64,000 nt of DNA from Spraguea lophii. Its lineage: Eukaryota > Microsporidia > Spragueidae. Where the stretch lies: NCBI GenBank assembly GCA_001887945.1, contig LDOQ01000300.1, forward strand, positions 1 to 64,000, in the 5' to 3' direction. Below the pieces are notes generated by a model that ran no database searches, had not been told where the DNA came from, and was given only the letters and a program-made list of their open reading frames with translations. Both the position numbers and the translations under genes were made by a program. Below are positions 39,499-49,382 of the stretch, piece by piece; position 1 is the first letter of the stretch, and every line of letters begins with the position of its first letter.

Positions 39499-40428
39499 AG
39501 AATGGGTGAAGATTTATAAAAAAATAAATAATTTTAAAATAATGTTTATTTTTGTATTTTAAATGGGTGTAGGTAAAATATAGTTAACTGTAAATAAATA
39601 ATACTTTGATATAATAATAATTATTTTTTATATGAGTAAAAGTATTATTTTTATATATAACTTGTTTATAACTGAGATATATTATTTTTTCTACTATCAG
39701 ATTATAGATTATTTCTTCTAATATCAAATTATAGATTATTTTTCATTAACGTATTACTCCTTTATTTTTATTGTTGATGGAGGTAATAATAAAGATAAAG
39801 GAGTAATGATAATAAGGATCTTTAATGATCTAATATTACCATTTATTTAGAACAAGCATATCTTTAAAATTTTGAATTCATAATATTTACTCCTGGTGTT
39901 AAATTGTTTTCTTTTAAAAATAATGATATAAACAATTTTAAAGGAAAAAGTCGGTTATTGACATACTCTTGTATCAATAATCTTTCATCCTATTTTATCT
40001 CCTTTTTATTGTGTATACTGTTTGATATAACTAAAGAAATATTAAAAAAGTGGATTAAAAATTTTTATAATATTTTTTTCTCCCTTAAAAATCTTAGAAT
40101 TTAACCGGGAATTTCTTTTAAATTATATTTATTAACATCTAAACCAATAGTTTTTATTATTATTAATATTACGTATTTGGATATTAAGAATATTATTTTT
40201 TGATAGGTAACGTGATTTAATTTTAAAATTGTATAACTTCCATTATAAAATCTTTGATAAAGATATTTGTATGCTTTACATATCATTAGAAAAGAAGATA
40301 TGAAAATATATTAATATTATAATTTTATACTATATTCTAATCTCATTAAAATTATATGATTTTGTTTTAAATTGTTTATTTGTTCGCATCATTTTTTTGT
40401 ATCATATTTACTTTTTTAAAAAAAATAA
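39499..40428. other. Gene-free spacer, divergent upstream region
   Basis: About 0.9 kb, AT-rich. A frame at 39904-40104 has no ATG near its start and is not supported. Confidence 0.4.
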
Positions 40429-40432
40429 CCCC
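40429..40432 (+). promoter_or_regulatory. CCCC start motif deciding the start at 40442
   Basis: CCCC nine bases before ATG 40442. The upstream in-frame TTG at 40397 lies before the motif, which places it in the leader. Confidence 0.55.
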
Positions 40433-40441
40433 ATAAACATT

Positions 40442-42097
40442 ATGACATTGAAAACAATTGTTGAGAACAATGAAGAATATATTATAACTGATGATACATT
40501 GAATATGGTAGAAAAGATAAAAGAATTTATGAATAACCAGAAAAAGAAGAATACTGGCTGTTTATATTGCAATAATAGGAAATACGATATTGAGAATATT
40601 TATGATTTATCAGAATTTTATTTATCTGCTATATTTTGTGTGGAAAAACATATGGAAAATATTTTATATGAGAAAAATATATTTTATTATCTTTTTTTTA
40701 TAGAAAATTTTATTTTTGAAGCTGTTTCAAAAGATGATGAAATTTCTAATGTAGAAAAATTATTGTATGAGGGGAAGAAATCAGAGAAAATGAAAAATAA
40801 AATTATAGAAAAAAGTAAAATGTATGCAGTTGATAGTTCTGTGCATATTAATTGTGAGCAGGAAATAGATTCTTTGTGTTATAAAGTTTTTAAAAAAATG
40901 TCTTTTAAAGAGAAAATGACGGTTAATGAAAATGAAGTAGCTTTTATTTTGTATATTCTTTTTAGGAGATCGGAGTTTATGAGATTTTATAAAACTTTTA
41001 ACGGTGGAAAAAAGAGTCTTGTGGGATATAGATTATTTTTAATCTTTTCAATGCATCCTGATAGTGAAAAAAGTATTACTGCAATAAAAAATGAATTGAA
41101 AAATGCAAAGAGAATAAAAACTGATGGATTTTATATGGAAGAAAGTATAATGAAAGAACTTAAACCTATTGAACAAAATGAGAATATGAAAATAAATGGA
41201 ATTTGTAAAAATAGTGTTATTGAAATTATAGAAAAGATGAATGAGGATGTAGGATATGAAAATGGATGGAAAGATCAAGAAGAATGGTTAGAAATAAAAT
41301 CTGTAGAAAATAAATATCTTGATTGTATGAAAATGTGGTTTTTCAACAAAGAGAAAGGACCAGAGAGTGTTAATGCATCAATGATAGGTGTATGTATTAC
41401 GTATAGAAAATTTGATGATGGATGGCTTATATTTAATTCATTAGAACAGAAATATGATTCAGTAATTGCCAAAACATGTATTCTCTGCTGTGTTGCAATA
41501 AAAGTTACACATTGTAATATTTGGATTGATAGACTTAATTTAATAATAAAATTAGCTACTGAAAAAAATGTTAGAGGTCTTTGCTGTACGACGGCTAAAG
41601 AAATATTCAGCCATTTATCAGATTTTACAGAAGAAGAAAAAATGAAGATTTTGGAACAATTTATGCAGAATGTTAATTTATACATAAAAGAAAGTGGAGA
41701 TGAATTTATAAGCACCGTACTTAATGGAATGTCCATGCTCTGCCATTCTTCTGATGATAAACTTAATGTGTGTTGTTTTGAATATGCTAATAGAATATAC
41801 ACTTGGTGGAAAACATGCAAGAAAGGAGCTAAGAATTTTAAAAAGCAAAAAGAATTAAAACCAACGATTTATGGTTCTATGTTAAGAGTATGTGAAAAAA
41901 CAAATAATTGTGATGAATTCTGTTCTATATGCAAAGATTTAGAAAAAAGTAGTTCGGATTTAAACGTAGAAATATTTACCCAGTTAGATAGTTATCATCG
42001 AATGAAGAATTGTAAGTGTAATTTGACTGATTGTGATGGAAGAGATAAAAAAGAGATAAAGAAATTATTGAAACATGTGGTGAAGGATAAAATATGA
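40442..42097 (+). CDS. Helical-repeat protein of unknown function (PPR-like pattern)
   Basis: 551 residues, cysteine-rich and helical. The region about 315-450 shows helix pairs of about 35 residues, for example VNASMIGVCITYRKFDDGWL, then IFNSLEQKYDSVIAKTCIL, then NIWIDRLNLIIKLATEKNVR. These recall pentatricopeptide or TPR hairpins (N-xxMI-xxC-xxxxxxDxGWxIFxxL). An N-terminal half with a Cys-x2-Cys pair (CLYCNNRKY) comes first. If PPR-like, it would bind RNA. Microsporidia have no organellar genome, so the target would have to be nuclear or cytosolic. I do not recognise a named family. A single CCCC tract sets the start. Confidence 0.5.
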   Translation: MTLKTIVENNEEYIITDDTLNMVEKIKEFMNNQKKKNTGCLYCNNRKYDIENIYDLSEFYLSAIFCVEKHMENILYEKNIFYYLFFIENFIFEAVSKDDEISNVEKLLYEGKKSEKMKNKIIEKSKMYAVDSSVHINCEQEIDSLCYKVFKKMSFKEKMTVNENEVAFILYILFRRSEFMRFYKTFNGGKKSLVGYRLFLIFSMHPDSEKSITAIKNELKNAKRIKTDGFYMEESIMKELKPIEQNENMKINGICKNSVIEIIEKMNEDVGYENGWKDQEEWLEIKSVENKYLDCMKMWFFNKEKGPESVNASMIGVCITYRKFDDGWLIFNSLEQKYDSVIAKTCILCCVAIKVTHCNIWIDRLNLIIKLATEKNVRGLCCTTAKEIFSHLSDFTEEEKMKILEQFMQNVNLYIKESGDEFISTVLNGMSMLCHSSDDKLNVCCFEYANRIYTWWKTCKKGAKNFKKQKELKPTIYGSMLRVCEKTNNCDEFCSICKDLEKSSSDLNVEIFTQLDSYHRMKNCKCNLTDCDGRDKKEIKKLLKHVVKDKI

Positions 42098-42167
42098 ATT
42101 AAACTAAGTTAATGTTTATTTTGTTTTAAAATTATTTTATCTTTAAACAACTTCTTTCAACCAGAAG

Positions 42168-42835
42168 GAGAATATGCTTAATCTAATGATCACGGTATGG
42201 TAACTAAATTCCAATTATATTCGAACCACTTACCATAAAAGAGTTTTAAAATTTTTGTAAACAGATTTATTATATCCACAGAAGATAAAGAAATAGAATT
42301 GTTTTTACTTTAAGGCTTATTTTGTTTAATTATTCGTTCATCTAGTAAATATTCATACAATGACTAATTAAATATTACATATTAGATGATATTTGATTAG
42401 CGACTATTTTTCTTATTTCTTTTATTCTATCAAGACATCTTACCATAGTTTTGATAGCTTTCTACGGGGGTATTCTTATGTATTTTACAAAAATAAAAAA
42501 ATCAAAAAGAAAGGAAAAAAGATATTGGATGAGTAAGGATTCAATAACATAGCTTGATTGCGTTTTATACAAAGAATAACTACTAAATTAAAATAATTGC
42601 AATTCTATATTAATTTTTGAGTTGGTTAATACTATGTCAAGAAAGAAGTTAGACATCTTTAAGAAATCGATAGAGGGGAGTGATGTACATCATACTCAAA
42701 ATTTTAATTTTCTGGACATAATATAAGATGGAATTAATAAATATTTGTAATGATACCATTTAATGCGAGTTATTCATGTTTTAAAAAACAACAGTTTCAG
42801 AGATAAACCGCACAGGAATAAATTTATAATAATTA
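42168..42835 (+). repeat. SINE-like repeat, full length with inserted segment
   Basis: A plus-strand copy. Head at 42168-42245 with TCTAATGATCACGGTATGGTAACTAAA and a changed B box (TATATTCGAACC). The body resumes at about 42505 (GGATGAGTAAGGATTCAATA) and runs to about 42835, with blocks AATTGCAAT, GGGAGTGATGTACATCATAC and GAACCA-like relics. About 215 extra bases at 42285-42495 are absent from other copies. Confidence 0.65.
42285..42495. other. Segment inserted in a SINE copy
   Basis: About 210 bp that interrupt the SINE copy between head and body. It contains CATCTAGTAAATATTCATAC and a G-rich point CTACGGGGG near its end. No inverted ends or gene recognised. It could be a nested insertion, or could mark the join of two partial copies. 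Confidence 0.35.
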
Positions 42836-42897
42836 TAATATTATCTGAAAAAAAATTAATTTTATTTTAAAAAAATATTTTTTTCAGCTTACGTTTA

Positions 42898-42900
42898 CCC
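42898..42900 (+). promoter_or_regulatory. CCC start motif, LeuRS
   Basis: TTTACCC immediately before ATG 42901. The same TTNCCC-ATG layout occurs at the coiled-coil gene at 5370, at Sec5 and at SulP, and is the clearest form of the motif in this window. Confidence 0.7.
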
Positions 42901-45462
42901 ATGAACACAAAAAATTCAACAAAGCTTAATTTTATAACAGAATTAGAATTTAAAGATGAAAATACCACTGGGGTAGATTATGCACGTAAAAAATATTTTA
43001 TAACATTTCCATATCCTTATATGAATGGTAGATTGCATTTAGGCCATTTATATTCTATTTCAAAATCAGAATTTATGTCCAGGTATAAAGCACAGCGTGG
43101 ATTTAATGTTTTATTTCCTTTTTCATTTCATTGTACGGGTATGCCTATTTCTGCATCTGCACAAAAATTGGAAAATGAAATAAAAAGAGGAGAAAATGGA
43201 CCTACTACAAAAATTTTAAAATCTTTAGGTTTTGATGATCCTAAACCATTCACTGATCCTATACACTGGCTTAAAACATTTCCAGGATTAAATATAAATT
43301 CTTTAAAAAATTTTCATATAAATGTGGATTGGAGGAGATCTTTTATTACAACGGATATAAATCCATATTATGATTCATTCATAAAATATCAATTCAATAA
43401 ATTGAAGAGGTTGGGGTATTTGTCTTTCGGTAAAAGAAATACAATATTTTGTCCAGTGGATAATCAACCTTGTTTGGATCATGATAGAATGAAAGGTGAA
43501 GGTGTTTTACCAGCAAAAATTAAATTGTTGATAATAAAAAATAATAATGAGAATTTATGTGTTAGGATTCCAGATGAAATGATCAAAGAAGTTAAAAATA
43601 AAAAAATAGGGATTTCTGTTATTTTAAGAAAAGATTCTATTTTTAAAAGAATTTCTATGCATAAACAAATTTTTATTGTAGAAGAGAAAGTTTATAATAA
43701 TATTAAATATCAGTTAGAAATTGATGTATTGGAGGATATACACGTAGAAGATATTGTAAAAATAGATTTTAAAGGTGTAGAATTATATATAAAAGATATC
43801 AAAGATGATATAATTCTTAAAACTTCCAAGAGAGAAGAAAGTACATTAGAAGAAGAAATAAAGGATATCAGTATAACTGAAAATTACATGAATAAGATAA
43901 AAAAAATGTTAGAAACGAATATAGAAGGAACTACCATCAATGAGGATTTTATACAATATTATGAACCTGAAAGTGAAGTAATAAGTAGAAGTGGTGGTAT
44001 ATGTTGTGTAGCATTAACAGATCAGTGGTTTATAAATTATAATTCAAGAGAATGGAAAGATAAAGTATTAGAGCATATTAATTCTATGATACTTACAAAA
44101 GAGACAAAAGATATTTTATTAGATGGTGTAGAATGGATAGATAAATGGGGATTTAGTAGAAGCTTTGGATTAGGAACAAAAATACCATTTGATGAAAAAT
44201 ATATAATAGACTCATTAAGTGATTCTACAATATACATGGCTTTTTATACGTTTAAAAATCTTTTATTCAAGGATTTAGAAGGAAAGGATGAAATATTCAA
44301 AAAAAAATTTTTATCTGAGGATGTATGGAAATATATTTTTGAAGGAAATGAGATTGTAATGGATAAAATAGATGATAAACATAAAATGATACTTATTGAA
44401 TGTAGAAAAGCATTTGAATATTTCTATCCGGTAGATTTACGTGTTAGTGGGAAGGATTTATTGAAAAATCATCTACTCTTCTTCCTCTTCAACCATGTAG
44501 CACTTTTTGATTCTTCAAAATATCCTCTTAGAATATTTACTAACGGTCATTTACTTCTTAACAATGAGAAGATGTCTAAAAGTACTGGTAATTTCATGAC
44601 TGTAGATCAAGTTCTAGATAAATATGGTGTAGCTGCTACACGTATGACATTGGCTACATGTGGAGATCATAATGAAGATGCCAATTTTGATGAGAATGTT
44701 GCAGAAACATCCATTTTAAAAATTTATAATTTTATAGAATTTATAGAAAATTATTTTTCCCTGAAGGAATATTCGCATGATTTTTCTTTCGCAGAAAAAT
44801 ATTTTTCTGAAGGAATTAATTTTAACATAAAAGAAACAGAGAATGCTTTTGAAAAAATGCTTTACAGAGATGCTATAAAATATGGATTTTATGAAATGAT
44901 AAACCTGAAAGATGATTATTTAGCCATGGGAGGAAAAGAAAACAATATTATTTTCAAAGAATTTATAAAAATAACATTGAATCTCACATATCCTATTTTA
45001 AACAGTATTAGTAAAACTCTACTTAAAAAATATTATGATGAATCACCTTCCTGGATATCATGTATTTATGATAATAAAAATAATAATATCTTTTCTGGTG
45101 TAGATATTATAAAAAAGCAATTTAAAAATATTCATAAAAAAATAATGAAATTAAAAAAGAATAAAATAATAATAGGCGTAGGTAAAGATAAACCAGAATG
45201 GAAAAAAGAATGTGATAATTTATTAAATAAAAATATAAATGTAAAAGAAAATATATCTGAATATAAAAATATATTTAAAAAATATAAAATAAAAGATAAT
45301 ATGGGAATGTCATACATAATGACAAAGAATGATAAAGAATACGATGAATTGTATTTATTAAATGAACTTAAGAAATATTTTGAAGAAAAATATAAAATAA
45401 ATATTGAAATAAATGAATGTGAGAAAGCAGAGAAATATAATCCAATGATAAAATACGAATAA
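42901..45462 (+). CDS. LARS: Leucyl-tRNA synthetase, cytosolic
   Basis: 853 residues, class I synthetase. Start: FPYPYMNGRLHLGHLYSISK, with the HIGH motif as HLGH at 46-49. GFNVLFPFSFHCTGMPISAS follows, as in eukaryotic LeuRS. The WKDQxW-type and LVSGKDL-like elements appear as RVSGKDLLKNHLLFFLFNHV near 517-536. KMSKS is at 557-561 (NEKMSKSTGNFMT). It attaches leucine to tRNA-Leu. The editing (CP1) region between about 190 and 440 is present but shortened. The C-terminus beyond the anticodon-binding helices is also reduced (yeast Cdc60 is 1090 residues). The ATG is directly preceded by CCC. A SINE copy ends about 65 bp upstream, unusually close to the promoter. Confidence 0.93.
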   Translation: MNTKNSTKLNFITELEFKDENTTGVDYARKKYFITFPYPYMNGRLHLGHLYSISKSEFMSRYKAQRGFNVLFPFSFHCTGMPISASAQKLENEIKRGENGPTTKILKSLGFDDPKPFTDPIHWLKTFPGLNINSLKNFHINVDWRRSFITTDINPYYDSFIKYQFNKLKRLGYLSFGKRNTIFCPVDNQPCLDHDRMKGEGVLPAKIKLLIIKNNNENLCVRIPDEMIKEVKNKKIGISVILRKDSIFKRISMHKQIFIVEEKVYNNIKYQLEIDVLEDIHVEDIVKIDFKGVELYIKDIKDDIILKTSKREESTLEEEIKDISITENYMNKIKKMLETNIEGTTINEDFIQYYEPESEVISRSGGICCVALTDQWFINYNSREWKDKVLEHINSMILTKETKDILLDGVEWIDKWGFSRSFGLGTKIPFDEKYIIDSLSDSTIYMAFYTFKNLLFKDLEGKDEIFKKKFLSEDVWKYIFEGNEIVMDKIDDKHKMILIECRKAFEYFYPVDLRVSGKDLLKNHLLFFLFNHVALFDSSKYPLRIFTNGHLLLNNEKMSKSTGNFMTVDQVLDKYGVAATRMTLATCGDHNEDANFDENVAETSILKIYNFIEFIENYFSLKEYSHDFSFAEKYFSEGINFNIKETENAFEKMLYRDAIKYGFYEMINLKDDYLAMGGKENNIIFKEFIKITLNLTYPILNSISKTLLKKYYDESPSWISCIYDNKNNNIFSGVDIIKKQFKNIHKKIMKLKKNKIIIGVGKDKPEWKKECDNLLNKNINVKENISEYKNIFKKYKIKDNMGMSYIMTKNDKEYDELYLLNELKKYFEEKYKINIEINECEKAEKYNPMIKYE

Positions 45463-46120
45463 AATAAATATTTTATATGAAATAATAATTAAAATCTAAT
45501 TCAAAAATTCTTTTTACTATAAAATTTGTATTAAATATTTTTTATTATTATAAAATATTTTTATTTTTGAGTAGGAGAAATTGGAAAATTATAAAATAAT
45601 TGTATTCATAATAATACTATATCTTATTTTATTATACCAAAAAATACTTTATTATTTTTTATGTTTATTAATTATTCTATAAAATATTACTTAAAGAAAA
45701 ACATTATGCTCTTTTATAATTAAATTTAAATTATCTTCTATGTTTTTTTAATTATTCTAAAAATAAAATATGCCATAAATCATTCTATAAAATATATCAT
45801 ATTTTTAATTTATAATTATTCTTTTATGTTTGACTTAAAATCATGCTTTGGGTGTTTGACATTCTTTTTTTTTTAAAATATTTTTTATATGAAATATTAT
45901 TTCTTCTTAATTTTTTAATGTTATTGCATGCACTATTATTTTTTATTTTAATTTACCTTCATTTACCTTCATTTATTTTATTTTTATATTTTTATATTTT
46001 TTCTATTTCAAATCAACAACAATTGATTGTAATATATTTGCATCTAAAATATTTTCACTTAAAAAATTATCCATTCTTTTTCATCTCATATTCATTTTTT
46101 TGTTTACCTTTTTTATACAT
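45463..46120. other. Spacer, pyrimidine-rich toward its end
   Basis: AT-rich with a T-rich tract (45850-46115) leading into the DP gene. A frame of 110 codons here (45843-46175) reads only as Phe/Leu/Ile because of the T-runs, and is rejected as a gene. Confidence 0.4.
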
Positions 46121-46124
46121 CCCC
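46121..46124 (+). promoter_or_regulatory. CCCC start motif deciding the DP start
   Basis: CCCC two bases before ATG 46127. The frame extends upstream to a TTG at 46100 only, so the ATG is preferred. Confidence 0.6.
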
Positions 46125-46126
46125 TT

Positions 46127-46726
46127 ATGGATTTATCCGAGAATCTATTATCAGACAATAGAAGAGATGGTCTGAAGAAGATAAGTTCTTCTGTGTATAA
46201 TTTATTGCGTGAGCATGGTTCTTGTACATATAAATTTTTGTGTAGTAAGGTAAATAACAAAAATAGTAATACCTTAAGAAGAAGGATATATGATGTTTTG
46301 AGTGTAATGAGAGCGTTGAATATGGTGGTAAAAGATGGGAAGGAGTATAGATTACAAAATCTTAAGGATGAAATAAAAGAGAAAAAAAAAGTGTTGGAAG
46401 ATTTGAAATGTATAAAACAGGGTATTGAATGTTTGATAGAAAAAAATAGAAATATGCACATAGAGGAACATGAGAAATTTAGATTTCCTTTTTTTCTAAT
46501 AGCTGTAGATAAGTCAACAGATGTTCATTGTGAAACAAATGATGAAAGAACATTCTTTAAATTTAGAGCTACTAGTAAAATAAAATTAGTAGAGGATGTT
46601 GAGATATTAAAGGAATGTGGAAGAAAAAGTATTTATGGGTCAGAAAGTGTTAGGACAGAAGATATATTTTCTGAACGATATAATGTTTATGAAGAGTTAC
46701 CGTATGACCCTTTCACTTTTATATGA
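46127..46726 (+). CDS. E2F dimerisation partner (DP)-like transcription factor
   Basis: 199 residues. Winged-helix DNA-binding domain at about 10-76, with the DP/E2F recognition motif RRRIYDVLSVMRAL at 51-64, then a coiled coil (about 77-115). A DP-type marked box follows, with FPFFLIAVDKSTDVHCETND and later VEDVEILKECG. The RRRxYDxLxV core with no RRxYDITNVL-type E2F residues, and the ending VEDVEILKxxG (compare IHDDIEVLKRMG), argue for DP rather than E2F. DP pairs with E2F at S-phase genes. The retinoblastoma-binding and transactivation regions of animal E2F are missing. CCCC at 46121-46124 sets the start. Confidence 0.78.
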   Translation: MDLSENLLSDNRRDGLKKISSSVYNLLREHGSCTYKFLCSKVNNKNSNTLRRRIYDVLSVMRALNMVVKDGKEYRLQNLKDEIKEKKKVLEDLKCIKQGIECLIEKNRNMHIEEHEKFRFPFFLIAVDKSTDVHCETNDERTFFKFRATSKIKLVEDVEILKECGRKSIYGSESVRTEDIFSERYNVYEELPYDPFTFI

Positions 46727-46937
46727 ATTCAAAAAAATTAATAAATTATAAAGGATTAAAATATTTTTTTTTAGAAATAAAATTTATTAAGATTCCCGAA
46801 ATATTATTTTTAATTATTTTTAAATGTAAAAAAATAAAGGCATTTTATAACTGATTTCCCTTATATAGTAATTAATATATATAAGGAAATTGAAAAATAT
46901 GAATTGATAACTAGATTTGTTTTAATTAAATAATATC

Positions 46938-47885
46938 TTATTTTACTATTTTCTTTTCATTGTCGGAACTATCATCATCATTTTTCTTTGATTTATTATC
47001 TGTTTTAAAGTTTCCTTTGGTCATTCCAACAAGAGTCGAAGAATTATCGCATCCTCCACAAGCAGTTAATTTACCTTCAATAGCGATAGCTTTTTTAGCC
47101 AATTTCTGAATACATTCGGTACAATCATCATCTTCTTTTTGAACAGGCTTAGGTAATTCTCCTCTTTTTTCCAATAGATTTCCAAGAACATTAAATGTAT
47201 ATTCAGCACCTGCGTTATCTTTGAAACAAGATTGTGCTTCCTTTTCCTTGGGCTTCACCCTATAACTTATTGTTTCGACGACTGCCATAAGAACATCTCT
47301 TCCTTTTATATTTAAAACAACAACATTACCACCATGAACTTTTAGTCTGTAGTATGGCTCTCCTATAATATTACCCATTACTTTTTCAGCGTTACAAGCA
47401 CCGGCCTTAGCATCATATTTAACAATACATTCTTTATTTTGCTTAGGAGTTTCGATAATCTTGTTTGCTATTGCTTGTGCTGTTTTTTTCTTTTCTTGTT
47501 TTTGTAAAAAACATTGCTTTACCTGTTCCTGTTTTAATTCTGCTGCTTTTCCTTCTATAGTTAATCCCGCGCACATTGGATTCTGACTCATATCAATATT
47601 CATATTTTTAAGCGCATTATAATCCAATGTATTTGCGACTGCTCTTGATAAAGCATTTGTAGCAATCTGTCCTTGAGTCAATGCAGCTAAATTATTTGAT
47701 TTTGATTTCATATCTTCGGTTCCTGCAGACGGCATAGCTCTTCCACCATAATATCCGGAATTCCCTACATTTCCTCCAGCCATGCTATTTGAAGAATAAC
47801 TATAAGCAGCAGTTGCAGCATTTACAACATTTAATAACGAACATGCATATCCTATTACATTAAATATATTTCTTATTCTTGACAT
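46938..47885 (-). CDS. PTP2: Polar tube protein 2
   Basis: 315 residues: signal peptide (about 1-22, MSRIRNIFNVIGYACSLLNVV), a short Ser/Gly/Tyr-rich stretch, then the lysine-rich, cysteine-containing body typical of PTP2, with KECIVKYDAKAGACNAEKVMGN, YYRLKVHGGNVVVLNIKGRD and CTECIQKLAKKA with CGGCDNSSTL near the end. Acidic and lysine residues alternate in the tail (SKKNDDDSSDNEKK). PTP2 is a structural protein of the coiled polar tube discharged during spore germination. Usual lengths in the group are about 275-300. It lies about 1.5 kb from PTP1 in the same orientation. The start carries no CCC motif. Confidence 0.88.
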   Translation of the reverse strand: MSRIRNIFNVIGYACSLLNVVNAATAAYSYSSNSMAGGNVGNSGYYGGRAMPSAGTEDMKSKSNNLAALTQGQIATNALSRAVANTLDYNALKNMNIDMSQNPMCAGLTIEGKAAELKQEQVKQCFLQKQEKKKTAQAIANKIIETPKQNKECIVKYDAKAGACNAEKVMGNIIGEPYYRLKVHGGNVVVLNIKGRDVLMAVVETISYRVKPKEKEAQSCFKDNAGAEYTFNVLGNLLEKRGELPKPVQKEDDDCTECIQKLAKKAIAIEGKLTACGGCDNSSTLVGMTKGNFKTDNKSKKNDDDSSDNEKKIVK

Positions 47886-49382
47886 TGGTTTCCTATACTT
47901 TTTTTCTTTTTATTCTTTAATGATTTAAAACGTATTAGAATTAGCCAATATATTTTAAAACACTGCAACGTTAGAAACAATAGACATCATTCTAACTCAA
48001 ACAATAAAAAATATATAAATCAAAACCATATTTGTGATAAATAAAATCTATAGAAGAAATGTTATAACTTTTATAAATCAGAAAATATTAAAAATTATAA
48101 AATATTTTTATTCTATTTTTATTATATTTTATGATTTTATGGTTTAGAAACAAAACAACATATAAGACATTTAAAGTTACAAAATTAAATGATAATTATA
48201 AAATCTATTAATATTGAATATAAAACATATGATTGATACAGGTAAATATAATATTTTTTAGAATGTTTAATAAAATATAATACATTTTATATAATATCTC
48301 TTTAATATTAAATATTTTATTGTTTGAAATATGAAGAATGTAAAATACTTCAATCATTATTTATCAATATTATTGTATTCTATGGGAATGACAGAATATT
48401 TTATGATATTCGATTTTATAATATTCTATTTGAAGTTATTATTTATATAGAAAATCATAATATGATCAAGAGTATAGATGAACAATTGTATTTAAACTGT
48501 TATTAAGAAGTGAGCGAAAAAATGTTACATATATTCAAATATACAGTTATTAAAATATTTAATAAATTCTGTTACTTTATTTATTTGTGGTATTGTAATT
48601 CAATTTTTATAGAAGAATAACTGTTAAGATGCTTAATATTAAAATATAATATATAGTAATTTTAATAGAGAATAAATGTATGTATTAATTTGAATTGTAT
48701 AATAGAATTTATAATTGATATGTTTTTAATAGTTGTTAAAACGTAATACATATATAATACGTGCTTTTATATGTTTTATTATTGAATAAGAATATTGTTT
48801 GGGTTCGTATATAAAAACATTCTACAATGATAATAATTCTATTGGTATAATGGTATGATTGAAGTTAAGGATTTTTTTTAAAAATTGGAGAGGTTATATA
48901 TAACAATTGAATTCTAATACTATGATGTAAGTAATAAAAGTAAGTTATTGCAAACATCGTAATATTCAGCGATAAAAAATCAAATGTTTCAAAAACTTAA
49001 ATGTTACAGAATAAGATAGAGAACAATTTGTTGGAAAATATTTATGAATAAAAATTATATTAAAATTTATGTTAAAAAATTTCTTATAGTTTTTAAAACA
49101 GAATATTCGATCAATTAATACCAAAATATTAAAAATTTTGTTTTTCACCAGAATATGAGAAAGATTTTACATACCTTTCATTACATTCTTCTGATTATGG
49201 TTTTGAAATTGTTCGAATATTCTTTTTAATAGAAAAATTAATCTTTATTTTAAAAAAGCGGAAAAAATATGAAATATTTCTTTAAAAAATAATAAAAATA
49301 TAATTTATTTCTTTAAGAATAAAGAATAAAATTAAAAATAACCATTAAATACCTTTATTATTACTTTTCTTTAATTATTTCT
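47886..49382. other. Spacer between PTP2 and PTP1
   Basis: About 1.5 kb with no supported gene. Two short frames (48324-48506 on plus, 48966-49148 on minus) are AT-rich and unsupported. It holds the PTP2 upstream region. Confidence 0.45.

Noticed and set aside
39904..40104. 66-codon plus-strand frame
   Set aside because: Begins at TTG, lacks an ATG near its start, and reads as low-complexity AT-driven sequence.
45843..46175. 110-codon hydrophobic frame before the DP gene
   Set aside because: The sequence is a T-rich tract, so the frame reads almost only Phe, Leu and Ile. It overlaps the start of a well-supported gene.
48836..48890. TTGGTATAATGGTATGATT, like a tRNA A box
   Set aside because: No matching B box or acceptor stem follows at tRNA distance. 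A chance match in AT-rich DNA.
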